Below are positions 61,622 through 64,000 of a stretch of DNA of 64,000 nucleotides, piece by piece. The stretch covers positions 131,883-195,882 of the forward strand of contig NZ_FNZN01000001.1 in assembly GCF_900109345.1 (NCBI RefSeq), in the 5' to 3' direction. The position numbers and the translations under genes were made by a program. Position 1 is the first letter of the stretch; each line of letters starts with the position of its first letter. The notes below the pieces were generated by a model. The model did not search any database. It worked only from the letters and a program-made list of their open reading frames with translations, and was not told where the DNA came from. This DNA is from Maribacter orientalis (GTDB lineage Bacteria; Bacteroidota; Bacteroidia; Flavobacteriales; Flavobacteriaceae).

Positions 61622-63001
61622 ATGAAATTACCTCTAAGCTTATTTTTCTTGTGCTTTTTCGCAGTTACTATTGTTAAGGCAGAAATTACATTACCTAATA
61701 TCTTTTCGAACAATATGGTCTTGCAAAGAGAATCTGATGTTTCACTTTACGGATGGGCAAGACCTAACGAGGAATTTTCCATTTATACGAGTTGGGACGA
61801 TGCTACTGTACAAGTGAAAACTGGTAATGATGCGAAATGGAAAATTCAGGTAGGCACGCCAAAAGCAGGAGGGCCTTACACGATACGATTTATTGGTAAA
61901 GAAAACAAAATTGTTTTAAGCGATATTTTGATTGGTGAGGTATGGCTTTGTTCTGGGCAGAGTAATATGGAGTGGAGTGCCAACAGCAACATTGACAATA
62001 AGGAGTTTGAAATTAAAAATGCCGACCATCCCAATATTCGATTATTTACCGTTGAGAAAAGAACAGCAGACTATCCGTTAGATAATGTAATAGGTGCTTG
62101 GGAAACTTGCTCTCCTGAAACCATGCAAGATTTTAGCGCTGTTGCTTATTTCTTTGCTAGAAAAGTTCAAAAAGAACTTCATATTCCTATTGGGTTAATC
62201 GATTCTTCATGGGGTGCATCATGCGCCGAAGTCTGGACGCCAGAATCTGTTTTTGAAGCATACCCAGAATTGGTTACTGCACATGAATTGATTCAACCCA
62301 ATCAATGGGTGACTATAGAAAAATCTACTTTATATAACGCTATGATTGCACCGTTCACCAATTTTAATATTGCTGGTGTATTATGGTATCAAGGAGAATC
62401 GAACACGGCGAATGCAGAATCTTACCAGCAGATTTTTACTGAAATGATTACTTCTTGGCGCGCTGAGTGGAATAATGATTTCCCCTTTTACTACGTTCAA
62501 ATTGCCCCTTTTAACTATGGTAGGCCTTTTGAAGGAGGAGTCTTGCGTGATCAACAACGCAGAACTTTAGCGTTAAAAAATACAGGAATGGCAATGACCA
62601 GCGATATTTGTACGATTGAGGATATTCATCCACAGAACAAACAGGATGTTGGTTTGCGATTAGCGAATATAGCGTTGAAACAACACTACAATCTGTTACA
62701 AGATCAGGAAGTTTATGGTCCGTTGTTCGACTCTGCTGAAATAATTGGAGATCAAGTTCAAATTAAATTTAGTCACAATAAGGGATTGAAAAGTGACGGA
62801 AAAAGTATTGGGTTATTTGAGATATCGAATGAAAAAGGGGATTGGTTTGCAGCTAAAGCAAAACTGAAAAATGGTGTTGTATTGGCAAACTCAAAAGATG
62901 TGAAAAGCCCTAAAGCTGTTCGATACGCTTGGAAAAGCACAGATATTGGTAATTTATATAATGAGGTAGGTTTGCCTGCATCTACATTTACAAGCGAATG
63001 A
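61622..63001 (+). CDS. Sialate O-acetylesterase-like SGNH esterase
   Basis: A 459-residue secreted esterase. The signal peptide is LPLSLFFLCFFAVTIVKAE. The fold starts with a beta domain (NIFSNNMVLQRESDVSLYGWA) and then the SGNH region: LCSGQSNMEWS with the nucleophile Ser (about 115), YQGESN, and the later DIHPQNKQDVG, where Asp and His complete the triad. It deacetylates sialic acids or acetylated plant and algal polysaccharides such as xylan, which would fit the xylose genes. Length is usual (about 460-500). Confidence 0.88.
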   Translation: MKLPLSLFFLCFFAVTIVKAEITLPNIFSNNMVLQRESDVSLYGWARPNEEFSIYTSWDDATVQVKTGNDAKWKIQVGTPKAGGPYTIRFIGKENKIVLSDILIGEVWLCSGQSNMEWSANSNIDNKEFEIKNADHPNIRLFTVEKRTADYPLDNVIGAWETCSPETMQDFSAVAYFFARKVQKELHIPIGLIDSSWGASCAEVWTPESVFEAYPELVTAHELIQPNQWVTIEKSTLYNAMIAPFTNFNIAGVLWYQGESNTANAESYQQIFTEMITSWRAEWNNDFPFYYVQIAPFNYGRPFEGGVLRDQQRRTLALKNTGMAMTSDICTIEDIHPQNKQDVGLRLANIALKQHYNLLQDQEVYGPLFDSAEIIGDQVQIKFSHNKGLKSDGKSIGLFEISNEKGDWFAAKAKLKNGVVLANSKDVKSPKAVRYAWKSTDIGNLYNEVGLPASTFTSE

Positions 63002-63052
63002 AAATAGTAAGGTAAAGTGTACGAATGAACTTTAAAAGCTTACGCCCATCCA

Positions 63053-63066
63053 ATGATCAAGGTCAT
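63053..63066. promoter_or_regulatory. CRP/FNR-type palindrome, site 9 (GMC gene)
   Basis: ATGATCAAGGTCAT with core TGATCAAGGTCA at 63054-63065. It lies 68 bp before the GMC start at 63133 and nearly repeats the site at 36867. Confidence 0.55.
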
Positions 63067-63132
63067 TCAGCTAAAAACAAGTATTTTTTTTTATAAAATA
63101 TATAAATTGTATTCAATAACTAATTCAAAATT

Positions 63133-64000
63133 ATGCAGATAAAAGAATCCTCAGAAATATATGATGTCATCATTGTTGGTTCTGGCGCTGGTGGTGGTAT
63201 GGCCACTAAACAGTTGGCAGATGCCGGTTTAAATGTTGCCGTTGTAGAGGCTGGTCCTTATTTTGATCCCGCTGACCCTAAAACGATGACTCAATTAAAG
63301 CAGCCATATGATTCTCCTCGTAGAGGAGCAGGTACAGATCGTGCTTTTGGTGAATGGGATATGTCTTGGGGTGACTGGGAAGTTGAAGGCGAGCCATACA
63401 CACATGAAGAAGGTACAGATTTTAAATGGTGGAGAGCAAGAATGTTGGGTGGGCGAACCAACCACTGGGGTCGAATTTCTTTACGATTCGGACCAAAGGA
63501 TTTCAAAGGTAAAACTCGTGATGGTCATGGAGATGATTGGCCGATTGGATATGAGGATGTTAAACCTTACTATGATAAATTAGATAAGCTTATAGGTGTT
63601 TTTGGCACCAATGAAGGCCGTGAGAATGATCCTGATGGATTTTTTCTTCCTCCACCGAAACCGAGATTGCATGAATTATTTTATATCAATGGAGCAAAGA
63701 AATCTAATATTCCTGTAATACCGGGTAGACTTTCAATGTTAACCAAAAGGATTAATAATGATCGTGGAGTTTGTTTTTATTGTGGGCAGTGTTCTCGTTC
63801 ATGTTCTGTGTATGCCGATTTTTCTGCGGGAAGTTGTTTAATATTTCCAGCCCAAAAAAGTGGCGGAAAAGTTAAGATTTTTGTTAATTCAATGGTTCGT
63901 GAAATTACGACTAATGACGAAGGAAAAGCAACAGGCGTATCCTATATCAGTAAGGACGATAGAAAGGAATATAAGCTTAAAGCTAAAGTAGTTGTATTAG
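63133..64000 (+). CDS. GMC-family dehydrogenase with Cys cluster, truncated by window end
   Basis: The first 289 residues of a GMC oxidoreductase; the frame stays open to the window edge. The FAD site IIVGSGAGGGMATKQLADAG and AGP (about 40-43) lead to MLGGRTNHWGR. A Cys-rich segment at about 213-224, CFYCGQCSRSC, matches the place where FAD-dependent glucose dehydrogenases hold an iron-sulfur cluster (Cys residues near 212-218), so the enzyme probably passes electrons to a cytochrome and not to oxygen. No signal peptide; the export partner may be a small subunit outside the window. A CRP/FNR-type palindrome is 68 bp upstream. Confidence 0.88.
   Translation, partial: MQIKESSEIYDVIIVGSGAGGGMATKQLADAGLNVAVVEAGPYFDPADPKTMTQLKQPYDSPRRGAGTDRAFGEWDMSWGDWEVEGEPYTHEEGTDFKWWRARMLGGRTNHWGRISLRFGPKDFKGKTRDGHGDDWPIGYEDVKPYYDKLDKLIGVFGTNEGRENDPDGFFLPPPKPRLHELFYINGAKKSNIPVIPGRLSMLTKRINNDRGVCFYCGQCSRSCSVYADFSAGSCLIFPAQKSGGKVKIFVNSMVREITTNDEGKATGVSYISKDDRKEYKLKAKVVVL

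Overview
The window reads as chromosomal DNA of a marine Flavobacteriaceae-type Bacteroidota. The sequence is AT-rich and almost no gene has a Shine-Dalgarno box. Family markers are a PorP/SprF-type outer-membrane protein, a CusA permease fused to its outer-membrane factor, DUF6327/YtxH/holin-like envelope genes, a long Pta with a BioD-like N-terminus, and a xylose isomerase/xylulokinase pair. I cannot fix the genus. I saw no rRNA, tRNA, CRISPR array, transposase or integrase.

1-12.4 kb is a stress/energy block. It holds three small genes (one unrecognised, one DinD-like, one ArsC-like without its cysteine), ferritin plus a lipoprotein, a membrane protein, a decayed flavin-binding (PPOX-type) gene, a glycogen debranching enzyme, an operon for a beta-CASP metallohydrolase, an AMP/thymidine phosphorylase and a PRPP synthetase paralogue, and a divergent APC permease. 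12.6-20.7 kb is signalling: a multi-PAS histidine kinase, a lone receiver, a large REC-GAF-PAS sigma54 activator, a STAS-like protein, the last 43 codons of a lost kinase, and another receiver. 21.3-26.7 kb is a complete RND drug-efflux operon.

27-37 kb returns to stress and envelope functions: M50 protease with CBS domains, patatin, YtxH/holin/DUF6327 operon, pta-ackA, an Mla-type lipid ABC transporter, the 3' remnant of a LOG-family gene, and an L,D-transpeptidase. 38-47 kb is a metal-efflux block (secreted His-rich protein, CusA-OMF fusion, adaptor) followed by thioredoxin, ApbE, DUF4266 and DUF3570, then a scar joining the start of an mqo gene to the end of a barrel gene. 47.7-51.4 kb has an IorAB-type molybdenum hydroxylase, a DUF2383 protein and a 47-aa membrane protein. 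51.6-55.9 kb has a PD40 protein, a PorP-SPOR fusion and a LuxR-type regulator whose phospho-acceptor Asp is Glu. 56-64 kb is sugar use: xylB, xylA, a LacI-type regulator, a Gfo/Idh oxidoreductase, a sialate O-acetylesterase and the start of a GMC dehydrogenase with a probable Fe-S motif.

A 14-bp palindrome, ATGAYNNNNRTCAT, of the CRP/FNR type recurs in front of the stress genes: the small-gene operon, ferritin, the dead PPOX gene, the phosphorylase operon/APC permease, the M50 protease, the YtxH operon, the Mla/LOG region, the transpeptidase and the GMC gene. I read these as one regulon for low-oxygen or nitrosative survival, part of which is being lost. The second candidate for an undescribed system is the thioredoxin-ApbE-DUF4266-DUF3570 unit beside the metal pump, where a possible flavin attachment motif lies in the barrel protein.
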